64,000 bases of DNA from Prevotella sp. UBA4217 (GTDB taxonomy: Bacteria > Bacteroidota > Bacteroidia > Bacteroidales > Bacteroidaceae): NCBI GenBank assembly GCA_002379425.1, contig DFTH01000005.1, positions 99,352-163,351 of the forward strand, in the 5' to 3' direction. The notes beneath the pieces were generated by a model. That model saw only the letters and a program-made list of their open reading frames with translations, did no database searches and had not been told where the DNA came from. This document shows positions 51,899 to 60,709 of the stretch, one piece after another (the stretch's first letter is position 1; each line of letters starts with the position of its first letter). The position numbers were made by a program, and so were the translations under genes.

Positions 51899-52894
51899 TT
51901 AGTCTGCTACGAGCGTGAAGCGCTTGAAGGCAGTGATCTTCAGGTCCTTGTCCTGCTTAGCGAGCCACTGTGCAACAGTAGCCTTGTCGCCGTCACCGAA
52001 CTGGAACTCCTGGTCAACCAGGCAATTCTCCTTCAGGAACTTCTGGACGCGGCCCTTGGCGATGTTCTCGATCATAGGCATCTTCAACTGGGCCTCACCC
52101 TCAGCCTTTGCCTCTTCCTTGATCTTGCGAGCCTCGTCGGCCTGAGCCTGTGTCAGCCAGCCCTTAGCCATGTTGCTCTCGATATGGTCGTCGGAGTCAA
52201 CGAGGTTGGGGTTCAGACCAGCCTTCTTGAGTTTCATCTCGATGAACTTCTCCACCTGCTCGAGTTTCGTCTTCTCAACGGCCGTCTTATACTCCTCGTC
52301 GAGAATCTTCTGATCCACGCTCTGGGCGTCGAGGGCCACGGGCTTCATGGCAGCCACCTGCATAGCCACGAGGTGACCCTGCTCGGCAGCGGGCTTGTTG
52401 GTCTGCACCATGGTGCAGAGGGTGTGCTTACCCATGTGGTCGTAGATCTCCACGTTGTCGCCCTCGAGAGTGAGGTATCCGTCGAGTTCCATCTTCTCAC
52501 CAGTGATACCCGAGCGCTGGGTGACAGCCTCCTGGGCAGACTGACCGTTGATATTGAGTGCCTTTACGGCCTCCAGGTCAGCAGCCTTGGCTGCTACGGC
52601 AGCATCGAGGATGCTCTGTGTCAGTGCGATGAAGTCGGCACCGTTGGCCACGAAGTCAGTCTCGCACTTCAGGGCGATCATGGCAGCGAAGCCATCCACC
52701 TTCTTTACGAGTACACAACCATTGGATGTCTCACGGTCGCTACGCTTGGCAGCGATAGCGAGGCCACGCTCACGGAGGAGTTCCTTGGCCTTGTCGAAGT
52801 CTCCCTCGGCCTCGGTCAGAGCCTTCTTCACGTCAGCCAGACCAGCGCCAGTCATTGCACGGAGTTTCTTGATATCGTCAATTGAAATTGCCAT
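51899..52894 (-). CDS. tsf: Elongation factor Ts
   Basis: Guanine-nucleotide exchange factor for EF-Tu. 331 residues, longer than the E. coli protein but normal in Bacteroidales. N-terminal UBA-like domain DIKKLRAMTGAGLADVKKAL; core with ALKCETDFVA and the dimerisation regions; C-terminal QFGDGDKATVAQWLAK. Last gene of the rplM-rpsI-rpsB-tsf cluster, 40 bases after rpsB with AATTCTT-type repeats between, and followed by a strong terminator. Confidence 0.97.
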   Translation of the reverse strand: MAISIDDIKKLRAMTGAGLADVKKALTEAEGDFDKAKELLRERGLAIAAKRSDRETSNGCVLVKKVDGFAAMIALKCETDFVANGADFIALTQSILDAAVAAKAADLEAVKALNINGQSAQEAVTQRSGITGEKMELDGYLTLEGDNVEIYDHMGKHTLCTMVQTNKPAAEQGHLVAMQVAAMKPVALDAQSVDQKILDEEYKTAVEKTKLEQVEKFIEMKLKKAGLNPNLVDSDDHIESNMAKGWLTQAQADEARKIKEEAKAEGEAQLKMPMIENIAKGRVQKFLKENCLVDQEFQFGDGDKATVAQWLAKQDKDLKITAFKRFTLVAD

Positions 52895-52934
52895 AACTTT
52901 AATTCTTCAATTCTTAAATTCTTCAATTCTTTAA
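52895..52934. repeat. Short intergenic tandem repeat (AATTCTTC units)
   Basis: Four imperfect AATTCTTC/AATTCTTA copies fill the rpsB-tsf gap. Confidence 0.7.
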
Positions 52935-53774
52935 TTACTCTGCGGCGGGAGCCTCTTCCTCTGCGGCGGGAGCAGCCTCCTCGGCCTTGGGCTCAGCGTC
53001 CTTGCGTGCCTTGCGGGCAGCACGCTTCGGCTTTGCCTCCTCTTCACCCTCCTGGGCCTCGGCAGCCTTCTCATCGGCCTTCTCAGCCTTGCGCTCCTCG
53101 ATACCCTCGGCGATAGCGCTGCAGCAAGCGTCAAGGATGACCTCTACGCTGTCCTTAGCATCATCGTTGGCAGGGATGACGAAGTCGATGTTGTTAGGAT
53201 TAGAGTTCGTATCCACGATACCGAACACGGGGATACCCAGGCGGTTGGCCTCACGCACGGCGATCTGCTCCTTCAGCACATCCACCACGAAGAGGGCAGA
53301 AGGCAGACGGGTCAGGTCGGCGATAGAACCGAGGTTCTTCTCCAGTTTGGCGCGCTGACGGGTCACCTGCAGCAACTCACGCTTAGAGAGGTTGGAAAAG
53401 GTACCATCCTGCATCAGTTTGTCGATGTTCGCCATTTTCTTTACGGCCTTACGGATTGTCGGGAAGTTGGTGAGCATACCGCCCGGCCAGCGCTCGATCA
53501 CATACGGCATGTTTACGCTGGCAGCCTTCTCGGCAATCACTTCCTTTGTCTGTTTCTTAGTAGCGACGAACAGGATCTTCTTGCCACTCTTGGCAATCTG
53601 CTTCAGGGCATCAGCAGCCTCGTCGATCTTGGCGGCTGTCTTATGCAGGTCGATGATATGGATACCGTTACGCTCGGTATAGATGTAGGGAGCCATTGCT
53701 GGGTTCCACTTACGCTTCAGGTGGCCGAAGTGACAGCCTGCCTGGAGCAACTGATCAAAATTTGTTCTTGACAT
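52935..53774 (-). CDS. rpsB: 30S ribosomal protein S2
   Basis: Small-subunit protein of 279 residues. Core is canonical: QLLQAGCHFGHLKRKWNPAMAPYIY, ILFVATKKQTKEVI, RWPGGMLTNFPTI, LPSALFVVDVLKE and GIPVFGIVDTNSNP. After about residue 230 there is a low-complexity Ala/Glu/Lys tail (EEEAKPKRAARKARKD to EEEAPAAE) as seen in other Bacteroidales. Precedes tsf as in most bacteria; the 220-base gap to rpsI suggests possible separate initiation, though no clear promoter box was found. Confidence 0.97.
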   Translation of the reverse strand: MSRTNFDQLLQAGCHFGHLKRKWNPAMAPYIYTERNGIHIIDLHKTAAKIDEAADALKQIAKSGKKILFVATKKQTKEVIAEKAASVNMPYVIERWPGGMLTNFPTIRKAVKKMANIDKLMQDGTFSNLSKRELLQVTRQRAKLEKNLGSIADLTRLPSALFVVDVLKEQIAVREANRLGIPVFGIVDTNSNPNNIDFVIPANDDAKDSVEVILDACCSAIAEGIEERKAEKADEKAAEAQEGEEEAKPKRAARKARKDAEPKAEEAAPAAEEEAPAAE

Positions 53775-53997
53775 TGTCTAAATCTTTTAATTGTTTACTT
53801 TCTTTTTAATTCTTTTAGTCGCTACGCTTGGTAAAAGCGCTAAAGCGATTAGTTCTTAGAATCAGCCAGGGGGTAGTTGATAGTACAAATCCCGCTGGTT
53901 TAGATACTAAACTGTTCAGTTATAATCAGTGGTTGACGATGGAATGCTGAGAGTAATCATAACTGTCAACTCTCCACTATCAACTCTCCACTGAATA

Positions 53998-54384
53998 TTA
54001 ACGCTTACTGAACTGGAAGCGGCGACGAGCCTTGGGCTGACCTGGCTTCTTACGCTCAACCTCACGGCTGTCACGTGTCAGGAAACCTGCATCCTTCAAC
54101 TTCTTCTTATCCTCTTCGTTGATCTTCACCAGGGCGCGGGCGATGGCGAGGCGGAGAGCCTGGCTCTGACCTGTGAAGCCACCACCGTCAAGGTTCACCT
54201 TGATGTCATACTTCTCAGCGCACTCCAGCAGGTTCAGCGGCTGCTTTACCACATACTGCAGGATGGCTGAAGGGAAATAAGTCTCTAATTCTTTCTTGTT
54301 GATCGTGATCTTGCCTGTACCCTCCTTGACATAGACGCGGGCTACGGAACTCTTACGACGACCTATTGCGTTAATTACTTCCAT
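53998..54384 (-). CDS. rpsI: 30S ribosomal protein S9
   Basis: 128 residues, complete: N-terminal NAIGRRKSSVARVYVKEGTGKITINKKELE, central GGGFTGQSQALRLAIARAL and the basic C-terminal tail GQPKARRRFQFSKR that reaches the decoding centre (ending SKR). Ten bases after rplM in the same transcript, the usual L13-S9 pairing. The following 53775-53997 gap has no ORF and shows only CAACTCTCCACTAT-type short repeats. Confidence 0.97.
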   Translation of the reverse strand: MEVINAIGRRKSSVARVYVKEGTGKITINKKELETYFPSAILQYVVKQPLNLLECAEKYDIKVNLDGGGFTGQSQALRLAIARALVKINEEDKKKLKDAGFLTRDSREVERKKPGQPKARRRFQFSKR

Positions 54385-54394
54385 CTTTCCTTAA

Positions 54395-54856
54395 TTATTT
54401 ATACTGGTTAATATCAATTGCCTTTGGCTTCTGAGCCTCGTGCGGATGTTCTGTACCCTCATAGATATAGAGGTTGTTCAGCAGACTGCGTCCCAGAGGG
54501 CCCTTTGGCAGCATACCCTTCACAGCGTGGCGGAGGAACTTCTCCACACCACCGTTGCGCTTGCGAAGTTCGGCTGGGGTCTGGAAGCGCTGACCACCGG
54601 GATAGCCCGTGTAGCGGGTATAGACCTTGTCGGTCTCTTTCTTACCAGTAAATACCACCTTATCGGCGTTGATAAGGATGACGTTGTCACCGCAATCGAC
54701 ATGCGGGGTGAAAGTTGGCTTGTACTTTCCGCGAATCAACTTGGCTACCTTGGAAGCGAGACGACCAACGACCTGGTCTGTGGCATCGATCACCACCCAC
54801 TCCTTCTTCGCTGTTTCCTTGTTCACGGAAATAGTCTTGTAACTTAAAGTGTTCAT
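54395..54856 (-). CDS. rplM: 50S ribosomal protein L13
   Basis: 153 residues, complete family sequence: VIDATDQVVGRLASKVAKLI, GDNVILINADKVVFTGKK, KVYTRYTGYPGG, AVKGMLPKGPLGRSLLNNLYIYEGTEHPHEAQKP. First gene of the ribosomal group; the L13 protein is a known autoregulator of its operon in several bacteria, and here a roughly 260-base structured leader precedes it. Confidence 0.97.
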   Translation of the reverse strand: MNTLSYKTISVNKETAKKEWVVIDATDQVVGRLASKVAKLIRGKYKPTFTPHVDCGDNVILINADKVVFTGKKETDKVYTRYTGYPGGQRFQTPAELRKRNGGVEKFLRHAVKGMLPKGPLGRSLLNNLYIYEGTEHPHEAQKPKAIDINQYK

Positions 54857-55118
54857 TTCTTTAAAAATTTTACTACTAAAAAACAGTTTTTACCTTATAT
54901 TTATTAACGCACATAAACCCACATCCGAGGTCTCGCTCGGCCCTAAGGCCGCTTGCATCTTGCAAGAACTCCCGGCTGCAAGTCTAACGAACGCTCCCGT
55001 TGGGAGGATTCCCTGACGGGGATCATTGAACCAAGGATTCACGAACCGCCATGCCCGGCCAAAGACACCGCTATTCACACCAAGATTCACGGGGATTCTA
55101 AGTCTCTCCCCAATAATC
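54857..55118 (-). promoter_or_regulatory. Structured rplM leader (ribosomal-protein leader candidate)
   Basis: Long 5' untranslated region read on the minus strand. Hairpins (plus coordinates): CGGCC/GGCCG 54938-54951; CTTGCA 54952-54957 can pair with TGCAAG at 54961-54966 or at 54977-54982, mutually exclusive; CCCGT/ACGGG 54996-55020. Such alternatives fit an L13 autoregulatory leader. The stretch has no ORF of its own. Confidence 0.6.
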
Positions 55119-55124
55119 GGACTG

Positions 55125-55132
55125 CAAAGGTA
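55125..55132 (-). promoter_or_regulatory. rplM promoter box
   Basis: Plus CAAAGGTA reads TACCTTTG on the minus strand, about 270 bases before the rplM ATG. Confidence 0.65.
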
Positions 55133-55287
55133 CAAACTATTTCCTAAACAAAGCAGACCAAGAGGCATTCAACCCGTGGATTTATTTAAGTTTAACAGTT
55201 TTAGTTATTTTTAACTCGAATAAAGGCGACAAGAAATAGGAATCAAAATGATTTTCCCCCTGTGGACAAAAGTTTTTAGGCAAAAGG

Positions 55288-55318
55288 TTGGCTATTCCGT
55301 AAAAATGTTGTAATTTTG
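55288..55318 (+). promoter_or_regulatory. Promoter of the acyl-glycan operon
   Basis: TTG (55288-55290), 20 bases, TAATTTTG (55311-55318), 31 bases before the ATG at 55350. All eight genes downstream are on this strand with gaps of at most about 10 bases or overlaps. Confidence 0.7.
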
Positions 55319-55349
55319 CACCCTAAAATTAAATAAGTACACAACGCGT

Positions 55350-56870
55350 ATGCAGAAAAGCGTCATAGAATACCTTGTTGCCACTGCTGCCAGATACCCG
55401 CAGAAGACGGCTGTTCAGGACACGACGGGTAGCATCACCTTTTCGGAACTCCTCCATTCGGCATTTGCCATCGCTGACGCCATCAGGGCGAAGGATCTGT
55501 GGAAGATGCCCGTGGGCGTCTATATCCCCAAGGGATGCACCATGGTACAGGCCTTTGCAGGCATCAACATGAGCGGCAATTTCTACGTGCCTCTCGACAC
55601 CAAGTCGCCCGACACGAGGATACGCTCCATCCTGGAGGTCCTGGAGGCGCAGGTCGTCATTACCGACAAGGCACATGAGACTCATCTGAAGGAGGTCTGC
55701 GACAAGGACATCATCGTGATAGAGGATGTCCTGGGAGCAGTCACGAACAGCGACAAGACCTACTCTGCCGACGACTATCTGGCCAGTCAGATAGACACCG
55801 ACCCCGTCTATGCCATCTTTACATCTGGATCGACGGGCACGCCAAAGGGCGTCGTCATCGCCCACCGCGGCGTGATCGACTATATCGACTGGGCCGTGGG
55901 GCGGTTTGGCTTCACGAGCGATGCCATCATCGGCAACCAGGCCCCGTTCTATTTCGACAACTCCACGCTCGACATCTACCTGATGTATGCCACAGGGGCT
56001 ACCCTCGACATCATACCCGAGGTGCACTTCACCTTCCCCGCGCAACTGATAGACTATATGAACGACCACAAGATATCGTTCGTGTTCTGGGTGCCCTACG
56101 CCCTGATCAACGTGGCCAACTACGACGTGCTGGAGGGCAAGGAGATGCCCTACCTGAAGGATGTCTTCTTCGCTGGAGAGGTGATGCCCAACAAGCACCT
56201 GAACTACTGGCGCAGGCATCTGCCCAACTGCCGCTATGCCAACCTCTACGGCCCAACGGAGATCACCGTCGATTGCACCTACTATGAGGTGGATCGCACG
56301 TTTGCCGACGACGAGCCGCTGCCCATCGGCAAGGCCTGTCGCAACAGCGGGGTGCTGATCCTGAACGGCGATGGAAAAGAGACTGCCGTCAACGAGGAGG
56401 GCGAACTCTGTGTGCGCGGCTCCTCACTGGCGCTCGGCTACTATAACGACTGGGAGAAGACGCAGAAGGCCTTCATCCAGAACCCGCTGAACAAGCACTA
56501 TCCAGAGACCATCTACTGCACGGGCGACATCGTCTATCGCAACGAGCGCGGGGAGATCATGTACGTGGGGCGCAAGGACTCGCAGATCAAGCACAACGGC
56601 TACCGCATCGAACTGGGCGAGATCGAGAATGCCATCCTCGCCACCCGCCTGGTGGATAACTGCTGCGCCACCTACGACTTCACCAACAAGAAGATCGTAC
56701 TCTTCTACCAGGCTGCCGAGGAGATCGCCAAGGGAGCGTTCCGTAAGGGACTCGCCGACCGCGTCCCCCGCTATATGATTCCCACGGACTACCATCGCGA
56801 GGAGGCTCTCAGGCAGAACGCCAGTGGCAAGATCGACAGGTCGTATTACAAGAAACAGGTGAATGGATAA
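55350..56870 (+). CDS. Adenylating ligase (standalone NRPS-type A domain / DltA-like)
   Basis: Activates a carboxylic acid as its AMP ester and loads it on a carrier protein, probably one of the two ACPs downstream. 506 residues with all core motifs: FTSGSTGTPKGVV (A3), NLYGPTEITVDCTYYEV (A5), YCTGDIVYR (A7), GRKDSQIKHNGYRIELGEIE (A8) and NASGKIDR with the catalytic Lys (A10). FDNSTLDIY in A4 retains the Asp that binds the alpha-amino group in amino-acid-specific domains, suggesting an amino acid substrate. First gene of the operon; it overlaps the next gene by eight bases. Confidence 0.88.
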   Translation: MQKSVIEYLVATAARYPQKTAVQDTTGSITFSELLHSAFAIADAIRAKDLWKMPVGVYIPKGCTMVQAFAGINMSGNFYVPLDTKSPDTRIRSILEVLEAQVVITDKAHETHLKEVCDKDIIVIEDVLGAVTNSDKTYSADDYLASQIDTDPVYAIFTSGSTGTPKGVVIAHRGVIDYIDWAVGRFGFTSDAIIGNQAPFYFDNSTLDIYLMYATGATLDIIPEVHFTFPAQLIDYMNDHKISFVFWVPYALINVANYDVLEGKEMPYLKDVFFAGEVMPNKHLNYWRRHLPNCRYANLYGPTEITVDCTYYEVDRTFADDEPLPIGKACRNSGVLILNGDGKETAVNEEGELCVRGSSLALGYYNDWEKTQKAFIQNPLNKHYPETIYCTGDIVYRNERGEIMYVGRKDSQIKHNGYRIELGEIENAILATRLVDNCCATYDFTNKKIVLFYQAAEEIAKGAFRKGLADRVPRYMIPTDYHREEALRQNASGKIDRSYYKKQVNG

Positions 56871-57690
56871 GGTCGTCTCATTCGAGCAGATACAGGACTT
56901 CGCAGGGGAGATCAGGAATCTCCGCCAGGGATATGTCACCAATTTCTTCTGGGATCCCCAGAAGCATCCCTATTGGGTGGAGGCAGGCCACTTCTTCTAT
57001 GAGAAGGCAGACCGCTGCTATATCCTGCTCCACGAGAAAGACGACTTCTGCAACCTCTTCTACATCGCCACTGACATGACTGCCGCGGCAGGCGCCCTGG
57101 CCCTGCTCCCGATCCGGAACGACGGCGTGATAGACGTGGTCTGCAGGAAGGGAGGTCAGGGAGAGACAGAGGCCCTGGCCTGTGCAGGCTTCAAGCCCTA
57201 CAAGCACCTGTTCCGCATGAGCCACCTTGGGCTGCTGGCGGAAGAAAGTTGGGAACACCAGGAAGGTGTCGCATACGGACAACTGGCCGATGCGCGGCCT
57301 GTCTATGAGGCCCTGCAACGGGGCTTCGACCCGCGCTGCGAGCAACTGCCCTCCCTGCAGGAAGTGGAGGACTACATAGCACACCGCCAACTGCTGGTGG
57401 TCAGAGACGGGGATTCCCTCTGCGGGTTCCTGATCTTTGAACTCCAGGGCAAGACCACCTGGTATCTGCGCTATTGGTTTACCGACCCAGCCTACAGGAA
57501 CCAGAAGGTAGGAGCCCGGCTGCTGAAAGCCTCACTGGCCATCGGCAGGGACACCAGGCGCCAGCAACTCTGGGTCGTCGCCGACAATGAGAACGCCATC
57601 AAGCGCTATGAGCACTACGGATTCCAACAGGAACCGATGACTAATTATGTAATGATCAAATACAAGCAAGATGAAAGAAAAGATAGTTGA
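56863..57690 (+). CDS. GNAT-family N-acyltransferase
   Basis: 275 residues with a C-terminal GNAT fold: LLVVRDGDSLCGFLIFELQG, WYLRYWFTDPAYRNQKVGARLLKASLAI (acyl-CoA/ACP binding loop R-N-Q-K-V-G-A) and LWVVADNENAIKRYEHYGFQ. The N-terminal half (VTNFFWDPQKHPYW...) looks like a degenerate second GNAT domain. It likely transfers an acyl or aminoacyl group to an amine within the pathway encoded around it. Overlaps the ligase upstream and the ACP downstream, so all three are translationally linked. Confidence 0.8.
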   Translation: MDKVVSFEQIQDFAGEIRNLRQGYVTNFFWDPQKHPYWVEAGHFFYEKADRCYILLHEKDDFCNLFYIATDMTAAAGALALLPIRNDGVIDVVCRKGGQGETEALACAGFKPYKHLFRMSHLGLLAEESWEHQEGVAYGQLADARPVYEALQRGFDPRCEQLPSLQEVEDYIAHRQLLVVRDGDSLCGFLIFELQGKTTWYLRYWFTDPAYRNQKVGARLLKASLAIGRDTRRQQLWVVADNENAIKRYEHYGFQQEPMTNYVMIKYKQDERKDS

Positions 57691-57901
57691 AATCCTGACA
57701 GACCTCCGGCCTGAGTTCGACTTCACGGAGGACGTGAACTTCATTGAGGAAGGAATGCTCGACTCCTTCGACGTGGTGTCACTAGTCGATGAACTGGAGA
57801 GTCAGTTTAATATCAAGATCAATGGCACGGATGTCATTGCGGAGAATTTCTCCACCCTCGATAAGATAGAAGCCCTGATTAAGAAAAGTGGAGCCGCATG
57901 A
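57671..57901 (+). CDS. Acyl/aminoacyl carrier protein 1
   Basis: 76-residue carrier protein. The phosphopantetheine site is Ser 32 in GMLDSFDVVSLVDELE; helices I-IV are complete (EKIVEILTDL, ISTLDKIEALIKK-like end). DSFD in place of the DSLD of fatty-acid ACPs resembles DltC-type and dedicated carriers. It overlaps the GNAT gene by 20 bases and the KASIII gene by four, placing it between loading and elongation enzymes. Confidence 0.9.
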   Translation: MKEKIVEILTDLRPEFDFTEDVNFIEEGMLDSFDVVSLVDELESQFNIKINGTDVIAENFSTLDKIEALIKKSGAA

Positions 57902-58962
57902 ACCTGAAGTTTAAGAACAAGAAGATCACAGGCATCCTGACCATCCTCCCCAAGCGTGTCGTCACCTTCGAGGAGGAGATGGGCAACTATAATTTCCCAG
58001 AAAAGAAATCACTACGCCTGAAGAAGATCATGGGCTATAACACCCATCGCGTGGCTGCCGAGGGACAGTGCTCCTCCGACTTCTGCATACACGGACTGGA
58101 ATATCTGTTTGACAACGGTCTGCTGAGGAAGGACGAGATCGACGCCCTGCTCTTCGTGTCGCAGTCGCCCGACTACTTCATGCCGCCCACGAGCAACCTG
58201 ATCCAAGGGCACTTCGCCCTCAAGCACGACATGATCTGCATGGACATCAACCAGGGGTGCGCAGGCTTTGAACTCGGACTGCTGCAGGCCTTCATGCTGC
58301 TCGATCAGGAGAGTGTCAACAAGGTGGTGCTGATGAATGCCGACGTGCTCAGTCCGAAGGTCTCCATCCACGACCGTAACAGCAAGCCCCTGATTGGTGA
58401 CGCCGCCTCGATCACCATCGTGGAGAAGAGCGACGACAATGAGGATATCAATGTGGCCGTCAAGATGGACGGTACGGGGGCCAAGGCCCTGATGATCCCC
58501 GCCGGCGGGTTCCGCATGCCCTGTTCTCCGGAGACGGCCATCGAGCATGAAGACGAGGCAGGCAACCTCAGGGCGCTCGACAACCTCGTGATGCAGGGCG
58601 ATGATGTGTTCAACTTCGTGCAGCGCGAAGTGCCGCCCATGATCCACGACATTTTGGAACGCGCAGGACTGTCGGCAGGCGACATCGACTGGTATATGTT
58701 CCACCAGCCCAATAAGTTCATGCTGCAGAAACTGGCCGATGCCATCGGCGTGCCCTACGAGAAGATGCCCAGCAACATCGTGGAGAACTTCGGCAATGCC
58801 AGTGGCGTGACCGTCCCCACCTGTATCTCCTATAACCTGGGCGAGAAACTCGAACAGGAGTCCTATCTGATGTGTCTCGCCGGCTTCGGCGTCGGCCTTA
58901 CCTGGGCCTCGATCATCATGAGAATAGGAAATGTGGCATTCAACAGAATCATAGAATATTAA
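57898..58962 (+). CDS. KASIII-like 3-oxoacyl-ACP synthase
   Basis: Thiolase-fold condensing enzyme of 354 residues with an intact triad: Cys 121 in NQGCAGFELGL, His 269 in FHQPNKFML and Asn 300 in ENFGNASGVTVP; GFGVGLTWAS is the C-terminal family motif. Unlike housekeeping FabH it lies in an operon with its own ligase, two ACPs and a reductase, so it probably extends a special starter by one malonyl unit. The pathway role is inferred from context. Confidence 0.9.
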   Translation: MNLKFKNKKITGILTILPKRVVTFEEEMGNYNFPEKKSLRLKKIMGYNTHRVAAEGQCSSDFCIHGLEYLFDNGLLRKDEIDALLFVSQSPDYFMPPTSNLIQGHFALKHDMICMDINQGCAGFELGLLQAFMLLDQESVNKVVLMNADVLSPKVSIHDRNSKPLIGDAASITIVEKSDDNEDINVAVKMDGTGAKALMIPAGGFRMPCSPETAIEHEDEAGNLRALDNLVMQGDDVFNFVQREVPPMIHDILERAGLSAGDIDWYMFHQPNKFMLQKLADAIGVPYEKMPSNIVENFGNASGVTVPTCISYNLGEKLEQESYLMCLAGFGVGLTWASIIMRIGNVAFNRIIEY

Positions 58963-58972
58963 TACGACAGAT

Positions 58973-59182
58973 ATGGAAGAGTTAAAGCAAAAACTGGCTG
59001 AGATCCTAGAAGAAGAGACCGTTGAGGATCAGGACAAACTGGAAGAGTTCGACTACTGGGACTCCCTGGCCATCCTCGGCATCATCTCCATGGCCTCCGA
59101 GAATTACAAGAAGACCTTCAAGGCCGCCGACATCAGAGCCTGTGCGACCATCGGTGACCTCTGCAAACTAATCCTCGGCTAA
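58973..59182 (+). CDS. Acyl carrier protein 2
   Basis: 69-residue carrier protein with phosphopantetheine Ser 31 in DYWDSLAILGIISM. Clearly different in sequence from ACP 1 (acidic helix I EELKQKLAEILEEETVED; TFKAADIRACATIGDL), suggesting the two carriers hold different intermediates, for example starter and malonyl or final chain. One base overlaps the SDR start (TAATG). Confidence 0.85.
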   Translation: MEELKQKLAEILEEETVEDQDKLEEFDYWDSLAILGIISMASENYKKTFKAADIRACATIGDLCKLILG

Positions 59183-59913
59183 TGGACACATATACCATCA
59201 TCACGGGTGCCACCTCAGGCATCGGACTGGACCTGGCCAGGCGATTGTCAGGCGAGAGAAACCTCATCCTGATTGGACGGAATGAGGAGAAACTGGATGC
59301 TGTGATCGCCCAGGCGGGAGACGGCCATCGTGCCCTGAAACTTGTCTGCGACCTGGATGCCGACAGAAGACTGCTCGCATCACGGCTGTCGGACCTTATC
59401 CTGAAGGACGGTCTGCAGATCGACGCGCTGGTGCACTGTGCGGGAACGAGCAAGGTGATGCCCTTCCGCCAGGCAGACGCCGACACCATCGACACCATCT
59501 TCAACGTGAACATCCTCTCCGTGATGGAACTGATCAGGCCACTCATCAAGAAAGAGAACAAGGGGGCACTGAAGAACATCCTCCTGGTGTCCTCGCTGGC
59601 CTCCATCCGCGGGGAAAAGGGCAATGCCGTCTATGCCGCATCGAAAGGAGCCCTGAACGCCCTGGCCATCACACTCGCCAAGGAACTGGCACCGAAGGTA
59701 CGTGTCAACAGCATCTCACCAGGCACCGTGGCTACGCCCATGACACATGACTTCCTCCAGACAGAGGCCGGAGCCGCCCATCTGCAGAACTATCCCCTGG
59801 GCGTGGGCCACTGCGAGGACATCACCAACCTGATCGCTTTCCTGCTCTCCGACGAGGCAAGATGGATCACCGGACAGAACATCGTCATCGATGGTGGACG
59901 ATCCACCTATTAA
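59182..59913 (+). CDS. SDR-family 3-oxoacyl-ACP reductase-like enzyme
   Basis: Classical short-chain dehydrogenase of 243 residues: TGATSGIG cofactor loop (NADPH-type context LIGRNEEKL), NVNILSVMELI, catalytic Ser near 139 (VSSLASIRG), Tyr 151 and Lys 155 (YAASKGA), and the FabG-like end NLIAFLLSDEARWITGQNIVIDGG. It should reduce the 3-keto group made by the KASIII-like enzyme to a 3-hydroxyacyl chain on the ACP. Confidence 0.9.
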   Translation: MDTYTIITGATSGIGLDLARRLSGERNLILIGRNEEKLDAVIAQAGDGHRALKLVCDLDADRRLLASRLSDLILKDGLQIDALVHCAGTSKVMPFRQADADTIDTIFNVNILSVMELIRPLIKKENKGALKNILLVSSLASIRGEKGNAVYAASKGALNALAITLAKELAPKVRVNSISPGTVATPMTHDFLQTEAGAAHLQNYPLGVGHCEDITNLIAFLLSDEARWITGQNIVIDGGRSTY

Positions 59914-59922
59914 TAGCAAGAC

Positions 59923-60702
59923 ATGGCAGAATACACCAGTTATCAGTTGATTCCCTCCATCATAGGAATCGAAAAGGGAGATGTCATTCTCCTGACATCA
60001 GACATCACGGACCTGTTCCTGACCTGTCAGGAGCATGGGGAGCACTTCGACCCGAACATCCTGCTGGACAAGTTCCAGGAGGCCATCGGCACTGAGGGTA
60101 CCTTTCTGGTCCCGACCTACAACTGGGGCTTCTGCCAGGGAAAGACATTTGACTACAGGAAGACGCCCAGCAAGACGGGCGCCCTCGGCAATGCCGCCCT
60201 GCGGCGCAAGGACTTCCTGCGCACCAGGCACCCCATCTACTCCTTCGCCGTATGGGGGAAGGATGCAGATGATCTGTATGCCATGGAGAATGTGGATTCC
60301 TTCGGAGCCGACTCACCCTTCGCCTACTTGGAGAAGGCCGATGCCAAGAACGTGTTCATCGGCAGTGCCTCGATGCGTAACAGTTTCACCTATATCCACT
60401 ATGTCGAGCAGCAACTGAGGGCCTCCTACCGGTTCTCGAAGATGTTCAGGAGCCACTACGTGGATCAGGACGGCAAAGATACCGAAAGGGAATACGGCAT
60501 GTACGTCAGGAACCTGGACCTGGACGTGGTCTGTACGCCCGACCCATTTGTCGATGAACTGTACGCCAGCCATGCCATCCAGAGCGGACAGGTCAACGGC
60601 GTCCCCTACGAAGTGATCAGGTTCAGCGACGTCACCCCATTCATCAAGAACGACATCCTGCACAACAGAAGCCGCAAACTGTGCAGGTACAAAGGACAAT
60701 AA
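59923..60702 (+). CDS. AAC(3)-fold N-acyltransferase (biosynthetic, not a resistance gene by context)
   Basis: 259-residue member of the antibiotic N-acetyltransferase/AAC(3) fold: LVPTYNWGFCQGKTFDYRKTPSKTGALGNAALR, RHPIYSFAVWG with the conserved His, and a later IHYVEQQL. Family members also acylate amino sugars in biosynthetic loci; here its neighbours make an ACP-bound acyl chain and a capsule-type transferase follows, so transfer of that chain to an amino sugar is the likely role. Nothing indicates aminoglycoside resistance. Confidence 0.82.
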   Translation: MAEYTSYQLIPSIIGIEKGDVILLTSDITDLFLTCQEHGEHFDPNILLDKFQEAIGTEGTFLVPTYNWGFCQGKTFDYRKTPSKTGALGNAALRRKDFLRTRHPIYSFAVWGKDADDLYAMENVDSFGADSPFAYLEKADAKNVFIGSASMRNSFTYIHYVEQQLRASYRFSKMFRSHYVDQDGKDTEREYGMYVRNLDLDVVCTPDPFVDELYASHAIQSGQVNGVPYEVIRFSDVTPFIKNDILHNRSRKLCRYKGQ

Positions 60703-60709
60703 TGACTAT

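Noticed and set aside
55263..55275. Further AraC-type operator (TGTGGACAAAAG) before the acyl operon
   Set aside because: Only one half-site with partial similarity to the 14183 repeats; likely chance, and the promoter has a good -33 element.
59923..60702. Aminoglycoside resistance gene
   Set aside because: The AAC(3) fold is real, but the operon is biosynthetic and nothing links it to resistance.
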